The notes: a model not told the origin generated them from the sequence alone. DNA of 61,542 nucleotides from Tidjanibacter sp. (GCA_017390585.1 JAFPBB010000066.1:1-61542); one strand, 5' to 3'. Counted from the stretch's first letter, positions 20,961 through 30,759 are shown. Translations and numbers: made by a program.

Positions 20961-23900
20961 ATGGCACAGAAGAAATTTATCACCTGTGATGGTAACTACG
21001 CAGCCGCCCACATCGCCTATATGTTCAGCGAGGTGGCCGCCATCTACCCCATCACACCCTCATCCACTATGGCAGAGCTCGTTGACGAGTGGGCTGCCGC
21101 AGGTCAGAAAAACATCTTTGGCGAGACCGTCAAGGTTGTGGAGATGCAGTCGGAGGCTGGTGCCGCCGGCGCCGTTCACGGCTCGTTGCAGGCAGGTGCT
21201 CTCACCTCCACCTTCACCGCTTCGCAGGGTCTGCTGCTGATGATTCCCAATATGTACAAAATCGCCGGCGAGTTGCTCCCCGGTGTTTTCCACGTTTCGG
21301 CTCGCGCACTCGCAGCACAGTCGCTCTCCATCTTCGGTGACCACCAGGATGTGATGGCCGCACGCCAGACCGGCTTTGCGATGCTCGCAACCTCGTCGGT
21401 GCAGGAGGTTATGGACCTTGCAGGTGTGGCACACATCGTGTCGCTCACCTCGCGCATCCCCTTCCTCCACTTCTTCGACGGCTTCCGCACTTCGCACGAG
21501 ATCCAGAAGGTGGAGCTGATGGAGATGAGCGATCTGGAGCCCCTCTTCGACAAGGCTGCCCTGGCTGAGTTCCGCGCACGCGCTCTCAACCCTGAGCACC
21601 CCGTGACCCGCGGTACCGCCCAGAACCCCGACATCTACTTCCAGACCCGCGAGGCCAGCAACAAGTTCTACGACGCAGTGCCCGACGCAGTGGCCGAGGC
21701 TATGAAGAAGATTTCGGCCATCACCGGTCGCAACTACGCACCCTTCACCTACTACGGTGCACCCGATGCAGAGAACGTGATCGTCGCTATGGGTTCCATC
21801 ACCGAGACCATCAAGGAGGTTATCGACTACCTCTCCGAGCGTGGTGAGAAGGTGGGCGTGGTGACCGTTCACCTCTACCGTCCCTTCAGCGTGAAGTACC
21901 TCGGCGCAGTGCTGCCCGAGACCACCAAGCGCATCTGCGTGCTCGACCGCACCAAGGAGCCCGGAGCCAACGGCTGCCCCCTCTATCTCGACGTTGTGGA
22001 GGCATTCGCAAGCTGCAAGGATATCCCTGCAGAGAACAAGCCCCTCATTATCGGTGGCCGCTATGGCCTCTCGTCGAAGGACACCACCCCCGCACAGATG
22101 CTCGCCGTGTTCGAGAACCTCAAGGCCGAGGAGCCCCGCAACCAGTTCACCGTGGGTATCGTTGACGATGTGACCAACCTCTCGCTCCCCGTGGGCAAGG
22201 AGATTTCGATGGCCAAGGAGGGTACCTTCGAGGCTGTGTTCTATGGTCTGGGTGCCGACGGTACTGTGGGTGCCAACAAAAACTCGATTAAGATTATCGG
22301 TGGTACCACCGACAAATATTGCCAGGCCTACTTCTCCTACGACTCGAAGAAGTCGGGCGGCTACACCTCGTCGCACTTGCGCTTTGGTGACAGCCCCATC
22401 CGTTCGCCCTACCTGGTGACCACTCCCGACTTTGTGGCTTGCCACGTGCCCTCGTATGTCGACAAGTACGATGTGCTCAAGGGCCTCAAGAGGGGCGGTT
22501 CGTTCCTGCTCAACAGCGTTCACGACGCCGAGCAGACCCTCTCTACCCTGCCTGTGCATATGAAAGCCTATATGGCCAAGAAGGGCATCCGCTTCTACAT
22601 CATCAACGCCACCAAGATTGCTGCCGAGATTGGTCTGGGCAACCGCACCAACACCATTATGCAGTCGGCCTTCTTCAAGATTGCAGGCGTAATCCCCTAT
22701 GAGCAGGCTGTGGAGGAGATGAAGAAAGCCATCTACAAGTCCTATGGCAAGAAGGGCGAGGATATCGTCAATATGAACTACGCCGCTGTAGACAAGGGTG
22801 GCGAGGTGATTGAGGTTGCAATTCCCGCCGAGTGGGCCAACCTTGTGGAGCCCGAGTGCGAGTGCAAGGGTGCCGATTGCGACAAACCCGCCTTCGTGAG
22901 GGAGATTTGCGATCCCATCAACAACCTCAAGGGCGACCTTCTCCCCGTGAGCGCCTTCAATGGCCGCGAGGATGGCACTTGGGACAACGGCACCGCTGCC
23001 TACGAGAAGCGCGGCATTGCTGTGAAGGTGCCCGAGTGGGTGGCTGAGAACTGTATCCAGTGCAACCAGTGTTCGTTTGTCTGCCCCCACGCAGCCATCC
23101 GTCCCTTCCTGCTGACCGAGGAGGAGGCAGCCAAAGTCCCCGCAGGCGTTGCTCTGCGCGATGGCTTGGCACAGACCAAGGGCTACAAGTTCCGCATTCA
23201 GCTCTCGCCTCTGGATTGTACCGGTTGCGGCAACTGCGTTGATGCCTGCCCCGCCAAGACCAAGGCCCTCGTGATGAAACCCCTCGAGGAGCAGATGGGC
23301 GAGCAGAAGAATTGGGACTTTATGCACAAGGAAGTGGGCTACAAAGAGGATGTGATGGACAAGAGCAAGACCATCAAGGGCAACCAGTTTGCACAGCCCC
23401 TCTTTGAGTTCTCGGGTGCTTGCGCCGGTTGTGGCGAGACCCCCTATATCAAGACTATCACCCAGCTCTTTGGTGACCGTATGATGGTTGCCAATGCCAC
23501 GGGCTGTACCTCCATCTACTCGGGTTCGGCACCTTCGACCCCCTACTGCACCAATGCCAAAGGCCACGGTCCTGCTTGGGCCAACTCGCTCTTTGAGGAC
23601 AATGCCGAGTTTGGCCTCGGTATGAAGGTGGCTGTGGAGAAACGCCGCGATATGCTGGCATCGAAGATGGCGGAGGCCATTGCGAACTGCGCCGAGTGCT
23701 CCGAGGAGCTCAAGGGCGTGATGCAGGAGTGGATCGACGGCCGCCACATCAGCGCCACCAGCGCCGAGGTTGCTACCCGCCTGTTGCCTCTGGCCGAGGC
23801 TTGTGGTTGTGAGACCTGCAAGGCCATCGTGGAGCAGAAAGACCTGCTGGTGAAGAAGTCGCAGTGGATCATCGGTGGTGACGGCTGGGGCTACGACATC

Positions 23901-24509
23901 GGCTTCGGTGGTGTGGACCACGTTTTGGCGTCGGGCGAGGATGTGAACATCCTGATTGTCGACACCGAGGTCTACTCCAACACCGGTGGTCAGTCGTCCA
24001 AGTCGACCCCCGTGGGTGCTGTGGCCAAGTTTGCTTCGGCCGGTAAGCGCATCCGCAAGAAAGATATCGGTGCCATTGCAATGACCTATGGCTATGTTTA
24101 TGTTGCTCAGGTTTCGATTTCCAACCCCAACCAGCTGCTCACCGTGCTGCGCGAGGCCGAGGCCTACAATGGTCCTTCGCTGATTATTGCCTACGCACCC
24201 TGTATCAACCACGGCATCAAGGGCGGTATGACCCGCACCCCCAGCGTGGGTAAGGAGGCTGTGGAGTGTGGCTACTGGCACTTGTGGCACTACAATCCCG
24301 AGTTGGCGGAGCAGGGTCAGAACCCCTTCAAGCTCGACTCGAAGGAGCCCGATTGGAGCAAGTTCCAGGCCTTCTTGGCTGCCGAGGTGCGCTACTCGTC
24401 GCTCAAGAAGATGTTCCCTGCCGAGGCTGAGGAGCTCTTCCAGGCTGCCGAGGAGAATGCCAAGTGGCGCTACAATGGCTATGTACGCCTTGCAAAACAG
24501 GAGTATTAA
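20961..24509 (+). CDS. nifJ: Pyruvate:ferredoxin (flavodoxin) oxidoreductase
   Basis: This 1182-residue single-chain PFOR oxidises pyruvate to acetyl-CoA and CO2 and reduces ferredoxin, a central step of anaerobic fermentation. The N-terminal domain has YPITPSSTMAE. Two 4Fe-4S clusters are bound by Cys698/701/704/708 and Cys753/756/759/763. The TPP-domain cluster has Cys821 and Cys824 in CAGCGETPY, and the TPP site is GDGWGYDIGFGG with DTEVYSNTGGQ. ATG 20961 gives the family start MAQKKFITCDGNYAAAH after an AAAGAGAAA ribosome-binding stretch; a GTG 84 bp upstream would add unconserved sequence. It is monocistronic, with a terminator at 24557. Confidence 0.97.
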   Translation: MAQKKFITCDGNYAAAHIAYMFSEVAAIYPITPSSTMAELVDEWAAAGQKNIFGETVKVVEMQSEAGAAGAVHGSLQAGALTSTFTASQGLLLMIPNMYKIAGELLPGVFHVSARALAAQSLSIFGDHQDVMAARQTGFAMLATSSVQEVMDLAGVAHIVSLTSRIPFLHFFDGFRTSHEIQKVELMEMSDLEPLFDKAALAEFRARALNPEHPVTRGTAQNPDIYFQTREASNKFYDAVPDAVAEAMKKISAITGRNYAPFTYYGAPDAENVIVAMGSITETIKEVIDYLSERGEKVGVVTVHLYRPFSVKYLGAVLPETTKRICVLDRTKEPGANGCPLYLDVVEAFASCKDIPAENKPLIIGGRYGLSSKDTTPAQMLAVFENLKAEEPRNQFTVGIVDDVTNLSLPVGKEISMAKEGTFEAVFYGLGADGTVGANKNSIKIIGGTTDKYCQAYFSYDSKKSGGYTSSHLRFGDSPIRSPYLVTTPDFVACHVPSYVDKYDVLKGLKRGGSFLLNSVHDAEQTLSTLPVHMKAYMAKKGIRFYIINATKIAAEIGLGNRTNTIMQSAFFKIAGVIPYEQAVEEMKKAIYKSYGKKGEDIVNMNYAAVDKGGEVIEVAIPAEWANLVEPECECKGADCDKPAFVREICDPINNLKGDLLPVSAFNGREDGTWDNGTAAYEKRGIAVKVPEWVAENCIQCNQCSFVCPHAAIRPFLLTEEEAAKVPAGVALRDGLAQTKGYKFRIQLSPLDCTGCGNCVDACPAKTKALVMKPLEEQMGEQKNWDFMHKEVGYKEDVMDKSKTIKGNQFAQPLFEFSGACAGCGETPYIKTITQLFGDRMMVANATGCTSIYSGSAPSTPYCTNAKGHGPAWANSLFEDNAEFGLGMKVAVEKRRDMLASKMAEAIANCAECSEELKGVMQEWIDGRHISATSAEVATRLLPLAEACGCETCKAIVEQKDLLVKKSQWIIGGDGWGYDIGFGGVDHVLASGEDVNILIVDTEVYSNTGGQSSKSTPVGAVAKFASAGKRIRKKDIGAIAMTYGYVYVAQVSISNPNQLLTVLREAEAYNGPSLIIAYAPCINHGIKGGMTRTPSVGKEAVECGYWHLWHYNPELAEQGQNPFKLDSKEPDWSKFQAFLAAEVRYSSLKKMFPAEAEELFQAAEENAKWRYNGYVRLAKQEY

Positions 24510-24556
24510 TAGAGGTAGGGGTTGTCGCGCTCGACAATCGTAGCCTCCAATGCAAC

Positions 24557-24590
24557 ATCCCCCGAGCGTCTGACGCTCGGGGGATTGTTG
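24557..24590 (+). terminator. Terminator of nifJ
   Basis: A GC-rich perfect inverted repeat (24557-24570 with 24572-24585) is followed by TTGTTGTTTT. Confidence 0.85.
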
Positions 24591-24653
24591 TTTTGGCGTA
24601 GTGGCCGCGGGCAGATGCGCGGGATAGGATGGGGCGACTATGCCAATACAAAG

Positions 24654-24690
24654 ATGACGACGCACTCCAATCATCGGAGTGCGTCGTCAT
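24654..24690 (-). terminator. Hairpin downstream of dut
   Basis: A 15-bp perfect stem (24654-24668 with 24676-24690, 7-nt loop) lies between the convergent nifJ and dut. T-richness is modest on both sides, so it may instead be an mRNA-stabilising end. Confidence 0.65.
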
Positions 24691-24737
24691 TTGTATGCTG
24701 TTCCTGCGCTGTTTGTGCGCCGTTAGTTGCAACCTTC

Positions 24738-25169
24738 CTATTTACCTGTGCTGCCAAATCCGCCTGCACCGCGGCTGGTCTCGGAGAGCTCCTCGGCGGG
24801 CAACCACTCCACCTGCTCGTGGCGTGCCACAACGAGTTGGGCTATGCGCTCACCGTCGTTGATGGTGAACTCGCTATCGGAGAGGTTGGCAAGAATCACC
24901 TTCACCTCGCCACGATAGTCGGCATCGATGGTGCCGGGGGCGTTGAGCACTGTGAGCCCATACTTGGCGGCGAGTCCGCTGCGTGGCCTCACCTGCATCT
25001 CATAGCCTGCGGGGAGCTCCACGAAGAGTCCCGTGGGCACGAGTGCTCGTGCGAGGGGGCGGAGAGTGATGGGCTCGTCGAGGTTGGCACGCACATCCAT
25101 ACCTGCCGAGAGGGGGGTCTCGTAGCGGGGAAGGTCGTGGTGGGAGCGGTTGATGACTTTGACGTTCAT
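24738..25169 (-). CDS. dut: dUTP diphosphatase
   Basis: This 143-residue trimeric dUTPase hydrolyses dUTP to dUMP and pyrophosphate, keeping uracil out of DNA. All five family motifs are visible in order: [35 protein letters not shown] with the catalytic Asp, GERIAQLV, and the C-terminal flap [11 protein letters not shown]. The ATG at 25169 is chosen because the family begins at MNVKVINRS; a 20-residue upstream extension is not conserved. It is last in a minus-strand unit rlmN - flippase - dut, 25 bp after the flippase. Confidence 0.97.
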   Translation of the reverse strand: MNVKVINRSHHDLPRYETPLSAGMDVRANLDEPITLRPLARALVPTGLFVELPAGYEMQVRPRSGLAAKYGLTVLNAPGTIDADYRGEVKVILANLSDSEFTINDGERIAQLVVARHEQVEWLPAEELSETSRGAGGFGSTGK

Positions 25170-25194
25170 AGCTTTATGTGGAGTTTGTTTTCGA

Positions 25195-26664
25195 TTACTT
25201 TCTGCGGAGAATGCTACGCACAAGTGCACCTATGCGGATCCTCTCGCGCCTGATGGCAAAGATGATGAAGCCGAGGAGCATAGCGCCATTTGCGACATAC
25301 TCAACCACCGAGGGGAGCTTGGCGGTGAGGAATGATGCTCCCCACAGGGCTGCCGCCACGGCCACATAGGAGAATATGCGTGGCAGGTCGTAGGGGGTGG
25401 GGTAGTGCTTCTGTGTGAGTCGATAGCTCACTACCACCATTGCCGACTCGCAAATGAGCCTTGCGAGGGCCGCACCCGCATAGCCGAGCGAGGGCACCAG
25501 CAGGATGTTGAAGAGGATGGTGAAGAGCAGTCCGGTGCCGGTGATGCGGATGGCATATTTGGTCTGCCCCGTCTGCTTATACCAGAAGGAGAGGTTGAGG
25601 ACCACACCTCCGAGTGCGTTGCTGACGAGAATCATTGGCAGGATGAAGATGCCTTCGCGGAAATTGGGGCCCACGATGAGGGCAAAGAGGTCGCTGAAGA
25701 GGGTTATGACGAGGAAGATGACAAGGCTCGCCACAACAAAGTATTTCATCACCTCCGCATTGGAGTTCTTGAACTCGTCCTTCTTAAATTCGGCCAGGAA
25801 GAAGGGCTCGGCAGCCAGACGATACATCTGGGTGAAGAGCAACATCACCACGCCTATTTTGACCACCGCGCCATAGATGCCGAGCGCAGCGAGGCTCTCC
25901 TCGGCGGGCATCAGGAATTTGATCATCTGCCTGTCGATGAACTCGTTGGCTGTGCCGGCAATGCCACTCACAAGCAGCGGGAGGGAGTAGACGAATATGG
26001 TGCGGAGTTGCTTGGAGTCGATGCGTGGGGCGGTGCCTCGGCAGAGGATGAGCAGCAGCACAAAGGTGATGGCGCTCGAGATGAGGTTGGCCACAAAGGC
26101 ATAGCCGGGGTCGGTGGGGGTGGCGAAGAGTGCCCCCTCCGAGGCGGGGAGGAAGTTGTAGAAGTAGATGCACAGACCTATGTTCACCACCACCGAGAGG
26201 AGTCTCACGCCCACAAATTGGAGCGCTCTGCCCTCCTGCCTCAATCGGGCAAAGGGGATGGCGCCCGCCACGTCGAGGAAGATTATCAGCGCCGTGATCC
26301 ACACATAGGGCCTACCCTCATAGCCCATAGCCCTCGAGAGTGGCTCGTTGAAGAGGAGCGCGAGGAGGAGAAAGAGGGATGCGGCGGTGAGCACAGCTCC
26401 CCAAGTGGTCCCATAGACGCGCTTGCGTTCGCTCTGGTTGGTGGCCTTGGCGGCGAAGCGGAAGTAGCCACTCTCCATACCGAGGGTGAGAATCACCAGC
26501 GCAAAGGGGATGAGTGCGTAGATGTCGGTGATGATGCCATACTCTGCCGGACTCATAATGCGGGTGTAGTAGGGCACCAGGAGGTAGTTCAGCAGTCGTG
26601 CGACGACGCTGCTGATGCCGTAGATTGCTACTTGTCCTGCGAGTTTCGAGAGGTTTGCGGCCAT
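25195..26664 (-). CDS. Polysaccharide flippase (Wzx/MATE-like)
   Basis: This 489-residue polytopic membrane protein has about 12-14 hydrophobic segments. The N-terminal segment [20 protein letters not shown] followed by [12 protein letters not shown] is typical of the polysaccharide synthesis/export (Wzx, MOP superfamily) flippases. It would translocate lipid-linked sugars across the inner membrane. It lies between rlmN and dut with short gaps (30 and 25 bp) instead of inside a capsule locus. Two glycosyl/phosphotransferase genes at 28.8-30.7 kb and a polyprenol transferase at 32.4 kb are candidate partners, but that grouping is an inference. Confidence 0.9.
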   Translation of the reverse strand: MAANLSKLAGQVAIYGISSVVARLLNYLLVPYYTRIMSPAEYGIITDIYALIPFALVILTLGMESGYFRFAAKATNQSERKRVYGTTWGAVLTAASLFLLLALLFNEPLSRAMGYEGRPYVWITALIIFLDVAGAIPFARLRQEGRALQFVGVRLLSVVVNIGLCIYFYNFLPASEGALFATPTDPGYAFVANLISSAITFVLLLILCRGTAPRIDSKQLRTIFVYSLPLLVSGIAGTANEFIDRQMIKFLMPAEESLAALGIYGAVVKIGVVMLLFTQMYRLAAEPFFLAEFKKDEFKNSNAEVMKYFVVASLVIFLVITLFSDLFALIVGPNFREGIFILPMILVSNALGGVVLNLSFWYKQTGQTKYAIRITGTGLLFTILFNILLVPSLGYAGAALARLICESAMVVVSYRLTQKHYPTPYDLPRIFSYVAVAAALWGASFLTAKLPSVVEYVANGAMLLGFIIFAIRRERIRIGALVRSILRRK

Positions 26665-26694
26665 TCTATTTCGTGTGGGTAGGTTGTGGGTTGT

Positions 26695-27711
26695 TTACTT
26701 GCGACCTGCCTCTCCGGAGAGGAGTCCGCAGGCGGCCTTGATGTCCTCGCCTCGGGAGGCGCGGATGGTGGTCATAATACCCTTCTTGGTGAGGGTGTCG
26801 CGGAAGCGGAGCATCTTCTCATTGTCGGGGCTCACATAGGGCGAGTCGGGGATGGCGTGGAAGCGGATGAGGTTGATGCGGCACTTCAGGCCGTCGAGCA
26901 ACCTGCACAGCTCCTTGATGTGGTCGGGCGAGTCGTTCATATCCTTCAGTACGATATACTCGAAGCTCACCCTGCGCTGGTGGGTGAAGTCATACTCCTT
27001 GAGCAGAGCCACCACATCCCTGATGGGGAAGGCCTTCTCCACGGGCATAATCTCCTTGCGCTGGTCGCTGAAGGGGTTGTGGAGCGACACGGCCAAGTGG
27101 ACCTGCGACTCCTCGAGGAAGCGGCGCAGATTGGGGATGACGCCCACCGTCGAGAGGGTAATCCTCGTGGGGCTCCAGCCGAAACCCCACGCCGAGGTCA
27201 TCACCTCCAGCGCACGCAGCACATTGTCGGGGTTGTCGAGGGGCTCACCCATACCCATTAGCACCACATTGGTGATCTTCTCCCTTTCGGGGAGCGAGCA
27301 GATTTGGTTGAGGATTTCGGCCACAGTGAGGTCGCCGTGGTAGCCACCACGACCCGTGAAGCAGAACTTGCAACCCATCTTGCACCCCGCTTGCGAGGAG
27401 ATGCAGATGGTTGCTCGGTCGCCATCGGGGATGTAGGCACACTCCACGCGGTTGCCGCCTGCGACCACGAAGATGTACTTCTTGGTGCCGTCGGTGCTCT
27501 CGGCCACGCTAACGGGCCCGCTGAGGCCGAGTGTGTAGCGCTCTGCGAGTGCTTTGCGTCCTGCCAAGGAGATGTTGGTCATATCCTCGAAGGAGGTTGC
27601 CCCCTTCTTGTAGATCCATTCGGCGAGTTGTGTTGCGGCGAATTTCTTGAGTCCCACGGAGAGAGCCACCTCTCTGAGTTCCTCCATATTTTTTCCTAAC
27701 AGTGGTTCCAT
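26695..27711 (-). CDS. rlmN: Dual-specificity 23S rRNA/tRNA adenine-C2 methyltransferase RlmN
   Basis: This 338-residue radical SAM methyltransferase modifies A2503 of 23S rRNA and A37 of some tRNAs. The cluster cysteines are Cys110, Cys114 and Cys117 (CKMGCKFC), with GMGEPLDN as the SAM-binding GEP motif. The C-terminal catalytic cysteine is Cys328 in KAACGLLSGE. ATG 27711 gives the family start MEPLLGKNMEEL. A TATCTTTG box (27716-27723, minus strand) ends only 4 bp before this ATG, so the mRNA may have almost no leader. It heads a unit with the flippase and dut. Confidence 0.95.
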   Translation of the reverse strand: MEPLLGKNMEELREVALSVGLKKFAATQLAEWIYKKGATSFEDMTNISLAGRKALAERYTLGLSGPVSVAESTDGTKKYIFVVAGGNRVECAYIPDGDRATICISSQAGCKMGCKFCFTGRGGYHGDLTVAEILNQICSLPEREKITNVVLMGMGEPLDNPDNVLRALEVMTSAWGFGWSPTRITLSTVGVIPNLRRFLEESQVHLAVSLHNPFSDQRKEIMPVEKAFPIRDVVALLKEYDFTHQRRVSFEYIVLKDMNDSPDHIKELCRLLDGLKCRINLIRFHAIPDSPYVSPDNEKMLRFRDTLTKKGIMTTIRASRGEDIKAACGLLSGEAGRK

Positions 27712-27715
27712 AGTG

Positions 27716-27723
27716 CAAAGATA
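27716..27723 (-). promoter_or_regulatory. -7 element abutting the rlmN start codon
   Basis: Minus-strand TATCTTTG is followed by CACT and then the ATG. With a start site 5-7 bp after the box, the transcript would begin at or next to the initiation codon. Confidence 0.5.
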
Positions 27724-27794
27724 CTTTTTTTTGTGAAGATTGAGGTCTTTGGCGAGGTTTTGTTTTGCAGGAGTTGTGGGTGTGGGATTGGGGC

Positions 27795-27828
27795 AACAAA
27801 AAAACCACATCGCGTCCGATGTGGTTTT
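27795..27828 (-). terminator. Terminator of rpmH
   Basis: A 12-bp stem (27801-27812 with 27817-27828, loop CGTC) is followed on the minus strand by a T7 run. Confidence 0.85.
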
Positions 27829-27904
27829 CTCTTGTGCTCTGCCTCTTGAGCGGGTGACCTTGTCACCATCAGTGGCAGCGAATCAACAGTCAGTCTCTCA
27901 CAGA

Positions 27905-28060
27905 CTATTTGTTGCGAAGCTCGTCGGAAACGGTGAGTTTCTTACGACCTTTAGCGCGGCGAGCGGCAAGTACTTTGCGACCGTTAGCGGTAGCCATACG
28001 AGCACGGAAGCCGTGTTTGTTGATTCTCTTTCTCTTGGAAGGTTGATAAGTCCTTTTCAT
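27905..28060 (-). CDS. rpmH: 50S ribosomal protein L34
   Basis: This 51-residue, highly basic protein reads [18 protein letters not shown] at its start and [13 protein letters not shown] at its end. The first 44 residues match ribosomal protein L34, which sits at the base of the large subunit near 23S rRNA; a short acidic-basic tail is the usual Bacteroidota extension. It has its own promoter (28107-28136) and terminator. In many bacteria rpmH neighbours dnaA/rnpA; here it stands alone between rlmN and rsmG. Confidence 0.97.
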   Translation of the reverse strand: MKRTYQPSKRKRINKHGFRARMATANGRKVLAARRAKGRKKLTVSDELRNK

Positions 28061-28106
28061 AGCGCTATTTATATTTGTTTATCAGTTTTCGTCAATTTTC
28101 GGACTG

Positions 28107-28136
28107 CAAAGGTAAACAATAAATTCAAAATTCAAA
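28107..28136 (-). promoter_or_regulatory. rpmH promoter with TTTTGAA heptads as upstream element
   Basis: On the minus strand, a TTTTGAA-type tract (28119-28140) lies upstream of TACCTTTG (28107-28114). The TTTG at 28133-28136 is 18 bp from the -7 box. The layout matches the rplS promoter at 34713-34742. Confidence 0.7.
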
Positions 28137-28185
28137 ATTGTGGTTTTTCTGCCCGATTTTGTGGCATTTACTCACTTCGGTGGCT

Positions 28186-28809
28186 CTACTTACGGGCGTA
28201 GATGACCTGCTTTGTCTCAAAAAACTCCTCCTCGAACCACTCGCCTATGCGGTGGATGTCACATCGGAGTCGAGCCTGGGCAATCTCCTCGGCCAAATCT
28301 CCGCCCTTGAGGACAATCATTCCGTTGGGGAGGCTGCCCGCCTGACCGGAGCGCAACTTGGGGAGTACCCATCCCTTGAGGGTTTTCATATCCGTCACGG
28401 CGCGACTCACAACATAGTCGAACTCCCCCTTCACAGCCTCGATGCGTGCGTTGATGGGGGTGACGTTGGTGAGGCCGAGCGCCGAGGCAATCTCGCGCAC
28501 CACCGTGATCTTCTTGCCAATGGAGTCCACAGCCGTAAACTCCACCTCGGGGAACATTATGGCCAGCGGAATGGTGGGGAATCCGCCTCCGCAACCGATG
28601 TCACACACCTTGGCGCCTGCCGCAAAATCGCACACCTTGGCGATGGCGAGCGAGTGGAGCACGTGGCGCACATAGAGCTCGTCGATGTCCTTGCGGGAGA
28701 CCACATTTATCTTGGCGTTCCACTCGGTGTAGAGCGTGCCGAGGGCCTCCATCTGGCGCTGCTGCTCGGCTGTGAGAGAGAAGTATTTGGAGATTATTTC
28801 GGGTTGCAT
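28186..28809 (-). CDS. rsmG: 16S rRNA m7G527 methyltransferase
   Basis: This 207-residue SAM-dependent methyltransferase (GidB) modifies G527 of 16S rRNA. The SAM-binding motif VCDIGCGGGFPTIPLAIMFP is typical, followed by FTAVDSIGKKI. Its length equals that of the E. coli protein. The ATG at 28809 gives MQPEIISKYFSLTAEQ, the usual start; an upstream in-frame extension of 32 residues overlaps the Stealth gene and is unconserved. It follows the Stealth gene by 38 bp and is probably the last gene of that minus-strand unit. Confidence 0.95.
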   Translation of the reverse strand: MQPEIISKYFSLTAEQQRQMEALGTLYTEWNAKINVVSRKDIDELYVRHVLHSLAIAKVCDFAAGAKVCDIGCGGGFPTIPLAIMFPEVEFTAVDSIGKKITVVREIASALGLTNVTPINARIEAVKGEFDYVVSRAVTDMKTLKGWVLPKLRSGQAGSLPNGMIVLKGGDLAEEIAQARLRCDIHRIGEWFEEEFFETKQVIYARK

Positions 28810-28847
28810 ATCCTTTTTCTGATTTTGGCCGTCGCGGTGTTCCACGC

Positions 28848-29855
28848 TCAGCCTTTGGGTTCTAACAATAGTTTTTCGTTGAGCTCTATGCGTCGGCAGG
28901 CCCACTTGTGGAACATCTCCTGCTCCTCCGTAGGGGCCTCGGAGAGGGAGTTGATGCAGCCGAACAGGAGCTTCGGATTGTGGTCGGCACTCTCGAGTCG
29001 CTTGGCCATATACCCCCTTTTCTTCCTGCGCGAGGGCTTCAGAAAGAGGGTTAGTCCGCGCGGGGGTGCTATGGACACCACACCCTGCCGCTGGCCCTCG
29101 ATGAGGTAGAGAGAGGCGAAGCTATACTGACTCCCGTCGCGGAAGCGGTGGCGGATGTTGTCGTGGAGCCACTGCGGATGGGCATCATAAAAGGCCTCAT
29201 ACCACGACTTGCGGAGCGCAAGTGGCGAGTGGGGAAAGTGCCAGAAGTGGTCGGAGCCCAAGCGGATGGCCGCATTGACCATAGCGTCCTTGTAGCCAAA
29301 GGGTTTGCGCCCCCCTTTGCGGGGCTTGAGTAGGCGCAGAAGTTGGCCTGCGAGGGTGGAGAAGCGCTCGGCATAGAGCCTTGTGGTCTCTCCCTCAAAC
29401 CACACCTCGGGACTCACGGGTGAGGCGAGAAACATATCGTCGTTGAGGTAGAGGAATCGCTCGGCCAGGTCGGGGATGCGCCACATCATCGTCTCGATAC
29501 TTATGGAGTTGAAGGTGGGAAGATACTCCTCATAGCCGCGGAAGATGACCTTGTGGTCGACGATGGCTATGGAGGTGGTGTGGCCCGGAAACTCCCTCTC
29601 GGCCCACTCGGCAACGTGGGGGTCTTGGTTGTCGGTGATGATGTGGATCTTCCTCACCCAGGGTGCAAAGCGCAGTATGGAGCCCACGGCATAGAAGATC
29701 TCTCCTGCCGAGGAGTAGCGACACTCGCCACCCACGTCGTCGCTCTTCTCCACGGAGCCACCGCCACCCATCGCCATACGTTTGGCGCGGTGGGCGGGGT
29801 CGGAGCCGTCGACCCAGGTCAGGATGACATCTATGTCTACTCTCGGGGTTGCCAT
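28848..29855 (-). CDS. Stealth family capsular phosphotransferase-like protein
   Basis: This 335-residue protein belongs to the Stealth family, which transfers sugar-1-phosphates in capsule synthesis and includes the eukaryotic GlcNAc-1-phosphotransferase. Conserved region 1 is IDVILTWVDGSDPAHRAKR at the N-terminus. Conserved region 2 is visible as IFYAVGSILRFAPWVRKIHI, then LPTFNSISIETMMWRIPDL and FLYLNDDMFL. A basic C-terminal region follows. The start at 29855 puts CR1 six residues in. It is 16 bp downstream of a glycosyltransferase, so the two probably act on the same surface or exported glycan. Sugar specificity is not readable. Confidence 0.9.
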   Translation of the reverse strand: MATPRVDIDVILTWVDGSDPAHRAKRMAMGGGGSVEKSDDVGGECRYSSAGEIFYAVGSILRFAPWVRKIHIITDNQDPHVAEWAEREFPGHTTSIAIVDHKVIFRGYEEYLPTFNSISIETMMWRIPDLAERFLYLNDDMFLASPVSPEVWFEGETTRLYAERFSTLAGQLLRLLKPRKGGRKPFGYKDAMVNAAIRLGSDHFWHFPHSPLALRKSWYEAFYDAHPQWLHDNIRHRFRDGSQYSFASLYLIEGQRQGVVSIAPPRGLTLFLKPSRRKKRGYMAKRLESADHNPKLLFGCINSLSEAPTEEQEMFHKWACRRIELNEKLLLEPKG

Positions 29856-29871
29856 AGCGGGAGGGTGGGGG

Positions 29872-30705
29872 CTATACGATGTTGTGGAACCTCTCGGGGA
29901 TGCGGACAATCACGGCCTGCTCGAGCATCGAGGGCTTGTTGAGCGCATAGGGAGGGCGGAAGATAGTCTGGATGAGGCGTGCTATGGGCACTGCTCTCTC
30001 CCAGCGGTGTGCCTTGCGCGAAGAGCAGAGGCGGATGGTCTTGGAGCGTTTGGTGAGGTGCTTGGTCCAACCATCGGCGCAGCGCGAGGGGTCGGCAAAG
30101 CGAGCCTCGATGCGACCAATGTCGAAGTAGCCGAAGTGGAAGAGGTAGAGGCCCTTGCCGATGTGGTAGTTGTGGCCCTTGACGCGGTGGAAACCCGAGC
30201 CCCAGCGGAGCGGCTGAGCTATGACGTTGGCCTTGGTGTAGCGGCTGGAGAGACGTCCGTAGTGGCGCTGGGAGAGGAAGGGGCGCGAGGGGTCGATGGG
30301 CTCCTCGAGGGTGACGTGCTGCCCCACGTCCACTCCGAGTCCGGAGAGGGTGGTGGTGATGTTGGCCTGGGAGAGATACTCGGCCAGCGAGAGGCCGAGC
30401 TTGGGGTCTACGATGAGAATCTCATCGGCGTCGGTGCCGATGACAAGGTCGTATCTCTTGAACAACTTGGCGGCCCTGTCGGAGAGGAAGTTGATGCGTC
30501 CCTTGTCGGACTTGGCCACCTGTCCCATAACCTTGGGGCAGAGGGTGACATTGACCCCTTCGCACCACTCGGGGACGAGTTGGTCGAGTCCGTCGAAGTA
30601 GACGTAGAGGTTCTCGCGTCCGAGTTGGGCACCGTAGTACTCTATCCACTTACGCAGATAGAACTCGTCGTTGCGGACCATTGTCAGGGCTGCTATGCGT
30701 TTCAT
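29872..30705 (-). CDS. Glycosyltransferase family 2-like protein
   Basis: This 277-residue protein begins MKRIAALTMVRNDEFYLRKW, typical of the Glyco_tranf_2_4/GT92-like bacterial glycosyltransferases. The metal/nucleotide-sugar motif is GTDADEILIV at about residue 88-97. No transmembrane segment is obvious, so it is likely cytosolic. The ATG at 30705 follows a TACATTTG box (30729-30736, minus strand) by 23 bp. It precedes the Stealth gene by 16 bp. Donor and acceptor are unknown. Confidence 0.85.
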   Translation of the reverse strand: MKRIAALTMVRNDEFYLRKWIEYYGAQLGRENLYVYFDGLDQLVPEWCEGVNVTLCPKVMGQVAKSDKGRINFLSDRAAKLFKRYDLVIGTDADEILIVDPKLGLSLAEYLSQANITTTLSGLGVDVGQHVTLEEPIDPSRPFLSQRHYGRLSSRYTKANVIAQPLRWGSGFHRVKGHNYHIGKGLYLFHFGYFDIGRIEARFADPSRCADGWTKHLTKRSKTIRLCSSRKAHRWERAVPIARLIQTIFRPPYALNKPSMLEQAVIVRIPERFHNIV

Positions 30706-30728
30706 ATTCCTATTTGGGTTTACTCCCA

Positions 30729-30736
30729 CAAATGTA
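30729..30736 (-). promoter_or_regulatory. -7 element of the glycosyltransferase-Stealth unit
   Basis: Minus-strand TACATTTG, 23 bp before the start codon and inside the 54-bp gap after the FAD-enzyme gene. No -33 TTTG is seen within the gap. Confidence 0.5.
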
Positions 30737-30759
30737 GTGATTTTTTTGCAAACTTCGGG

